From: Kordia antarctica
GTDB lineage: Bacteria; Bacteroidota; Bacteroidia; Flavobacteriales; Flavobacteriaceae
Length of the DNA stretch: 64,000 bases
NCBI RefSeq assembly: GCF_009901525.1
Contig: NZ_CP019288.1
Coordinates: 3,315,501-3,379,500, forward strand
Reading direction: 5' to 3'
The notes beneath the pieces were generated by a model, which was given only the letters and a program-made list of their open reading frames with translations, was not told the DNA's origin and made no database searches. Shown here piece by piece: positions 61,963 through 64,000 of this stretch. Each line of letters begins with the position of its first letter. Within the stretch, counting starts at the first letter, position 1. A program made the translations under genes and the position numbers.

Positions 61963-64000
61963 TTAAAATTTAAAATTATATGTGATTGATGGAAGTATGC
62001 TTCCAAAAATAGAAATTCTACGCGCTTCGTTCACACCTGTATTAAAATCTTGCGCAAATGAGATTGACGCTGCGTTTCTTCTCGCGTAAGCGTTATACAA
62101 CCCAAAAACCCATTCGCCTTGCCAACGTCTATTTTTATTTTTTGTTGGTGTCAGCGTTGCTGCTAAATCTAGTCTGTGATAAGCTGGCAAACGATTTGCG
62201 TTTCGTTCGTCAAAGCTTGCAATGGAGATTCCTTCATATTCATATTGTCCAGTTGGATACGTTACTGGACGACCAGTTTGATAGACAAAGTTTGCGCTAA
62301 ATCGCCATTTTTCATTGAAATCGTACGTTCCCGTTACTGAGAAATCATGTGTTCTGTCATATGGCGTGTTGTACCAATTTCCACTATTTATTCCTGGTCC
62401 GCCAGCATTTCCGCCAAGCGCTCTTTGCTCTGATTTTGAAAGTGTGTATGCAAACCAACCTTTGAATTTTCCTGTATTTTTCCGTAATAAAACTTCCAAA
62501 CCGTACGCTCTAGCTTCTCCGTTTAGAATTTCAGTTTCTATATTATTTGTTCCGATTAATTCAGATCCGTCAATATAATCGATTCTATTATCTACATTTT
62601 TATAGTATGCTTCTAATTCTAACGAATAGGTTTTGTCTTTTATATTTCGGTAATATCCAACAGCATATTGATTGGATTTTTGTGGTTTGATGTAACGTCC
62701 GCTTGGCGCCCAAACGTCTAATGGTGTTACCGAAACCGTGTTGGAAAGTAAGTGTACATATTGAACCGATCTGGTATAACTTGCTTTTACAGAAGAATCG
62801 TCATTGAGTTGATATGCAAGTCCTAATCTTGGCTCAAAATTGGCGAATGTTTTGATACTTTCACTTTTTTTGTAATCCGTAGTTCCTATTTGTTCGCCTT
62901 CTTCATAGATTCCTATTTCTTCGTTGTATACAACAGGTTGATTGTTGGCGTACTCTGAGAGTGTTTGTCCGCCTAATCGGCTAAATGTACTGAAACGCAA
63001 GCCATATTGCGCGGTTAACTTGTCTGTTAATTCATGTTCGGCACTTATGTATGCAGCAGCTTCAAAAGCTCTTTTTTGATCAAGTTTTCTATAGTTAATT
63101 AACGAACTTGGCTCTGAAGGTCGTACTTCTCCTGGATTGAAATTGTATGAAATTCCACTGACTCCAAAATCAAGTTTTAGCTTGTCACTTGCATAGTAAC
63201 GCAGGTCATATTTTAGGTTGAAATTTTTAATGTCTGCAACCCAATCTAGTTTTATAAAATCGAGCACAATTTCATAATTGTATTTACTATAAATTAATGA
63301 TAGGTTTGAGAATAGTTTTTCATTGAAAACATGATTCCAACGTACGTTTGCTGTTGTGTTTCCGTAAGTGTTTTTGATGAATTGTGAAAGATCAAAAATG
63401 TCTCTTCCAAAGTATCCTGAAAGATATACCCGATTGTTTTCATTGATTTCGTAGTTTGCTTTTAGGTTTAGATCATAAAACGAAATTTTATCATCTTTTA
63501 TTTCTTCAATTAATGGCATAAATATATGCGCGTACGACGTTCGTCCTGCAACTAAGAAAGATCCTTTTTTGTTGAACATTGGACCTTCAACCGCCAAACG
63601 ACTCGAAATGATACCAACGCCACCATTTACTTCTAAGTTTTTACTGTTTCCATCTTTCTGACGTACGTCTAAAACTGACGAAATTCGTCCTCCATATTTT
63701 GCTGGAATATCTCCTTTATAGAGTTTGATATCTTTGATTGCATCTGCATTGAATACTGAGAAAAACCCAAAAAAGTGTGATGTATTGTAAATAATTGCTT
63801 CGTCTAGTAATACTAAATTTTGATCGGCTGCGCCACCACGAACGTTGAATCCGCCAGTTCCTTCGCCTGCGTTTGTAACGCCTGGCAACATTTGAATGGA
63901 TTTAATAATATCAACTTCTCCTAAAACCACAGGCATTTGTTTTATAGTTGCTGCGTTCAGTTTGGAAACGCTCATTTGTGGTTTCCGAATATTGGGTCGT
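61963..64000 (-). CDS. TonB-dependent receptor, 5' end cut by window edge
   Basis: The C-terminal part (679 codons seen) of a TonB-dependent receptor; the frame stays open to the right edge. It has the plug region MPVVLGEVDIIKSIQMLPGV, then RGGAADQNLVLLDEAIIYNT and AKYGGRISSVLDVRQKDG, followed by the beta-barrel up to the C-terminal aromatic Phe. The N-terminal signal, carboxypeptidase-like domain and start are outside the window. It transports an unknown ligand and is paired with the DUF4249 lipoprotein, which follows after one base. Confidence 0.88.
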   Translation of the reverse strand, partial: RPNIRKPQMSVSKLNAATIKQMPVVLGEVDIIKSIQMLPGVTNAGEGTGGFNVRGGAADQNLVLLDEAIIYNTSHFFGFFSVFNADAIKDIKLYKGDIPAKYGGRISSVLDVRQKDGNSKNLEVNGGVGIISSRLAVEGPMFNKKGSFLVAGRTSYAHIFMPLIEEIKDDKISFYDLNLKANYEINENNRVYLSGYFGRDIFDLSQFIKNTYGNTTANVRWNHVFNEKLFSNLSLIYSKYNYEIVLDFIKLDWVADIKNFNLKYDLRYYASDKLKLDFGVSGISYNFNPGEVRPSEPSSLINYRKLDQKRAFEAAAYISAEHELTDKLTAQYGLRFSTFSRLGGQTLSEYANNQPVVYNEEIGIYEEGEQIGTTDYKKSESIKTFANFEPRLGLAYQLNDDSSVKASYTRSVQYVHLLSNTVSVTPLDVWAPSGRYIKPQKSNQYAVGYYRNIKDKTYSLELEAYYKNVDNRIDYIDGSELIGTNNIETEILNGEARAYGLEVLLRKNTGKFKGWFAYTLSKSEQRALGGNAGGPGINSGNWYNTPYDRTHDFSVTGTYDFNEKWRFSANFVYQTGRPVTYPTGQYEYEGISIASFDERNANRLPAYHRLDLAATLTPTKNKNRRWQGEWVFGLYNAYARRNAASISFAQDFNTGVNEARRISIFGSILPSITYNFKF

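Overview
The window is from a low-GC marine-type Bacteroidota genome, most likely family Flavobacteriaceae. The support is a set of lineage-typical genes (a sigma/FecR/TonB-receptor operon with an STN domain, a DUF4249 lipoprotein next to a TonB receptor, a DUF4837 lipoprotein, a bacterial GH3-type protein), promoters of the Bacteroidota TAnnTTTG type, and almost no Shine-Dalgarno sequences. A Kordia-like genome would fit, but the genus cannot be fixed from sequence reading alone.

Positions 1-29896 (all minus strand) are a large surface-polysaccharide locus. From its promoter-proximal end it makes UDP-GalNAcA-type and UDP-ManNAcA precursors (4-epimerase, two UDP-sugar dehydrogenases, WecB), then carries an O-acetylation set (small lipoprotein, MBOAT acyltransferase, SGNH protein with an embedded carbohydrate-binding-like domain) and a two-domain oxidoreductase ending at a strong terminator (19373-19409). 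Two tandem paralogous right-handed beta-helix proteins and a heparinase II/III-like protein follow. A further operon, with its own promoter at 13820-13849, holds a Wzx-like flippase, an FN3/propeller lipoprotein, an AsnB-type amidotransferase, a glycosyltransferase and three polytopic polymerase/ligase-like proteins. The last genes are a second two-domain oxidoreductase, a second heparinase-like protein and a glycosyltransferase cut by the window edge. Uronate-type precursors, O-acetylation and several lyase-fold proteins together suggest an acidic, acetylated polymer that is trimmed or edited during synthesis.

Positions 30259-43934 hold cysQ, a self-regulated Fic protein, the complete dTDP-rhamnose pathway (rfbBACD) with a Wzz-like chain-length protein, a conserved Bacteroidota protein whose C-terminus looks nucleoside-phosphorylase-like, a GH3 protein, an M23 peptidase, tatA, an unknown membrane protein and a Crp/Fnr regulator. 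Two full copies (29964-30254, 42383-42674) and one partial copy (about 45706-45806) of a 0.29 kb MITE-like element with terminal inverted repeats are scattered here.

Positions 44000-53701 are mostly housekeeping: a BAAT-type hydrolase, lipoproteins, tex, a LysM lytic transglycosylase, pgk and holB. An AbiE-type toxin-antitoxin pair with a clear palindromic operator follows (53713-55371). The right end has a sigma/anti-sigma/TonB-receptor operon, a region with two strong terminators around a tiny ORF, an unknown lipoprotein, and a DUF4249/TonB-receptor pair truncated by the window end. No tRNA, rRNA, CRISPR array or integrase was seen.

The points most worth a second look are: the 18-residue peptide inserted at two different places in the two beta-helix paralogs; the lyase plus O-acetylation layout of the polysaccharide locus; the CBM-like domain inside the SGNH protein; the MITE-like element that supplies the start of a gene; and the two palindromic operators at fic and abiE.
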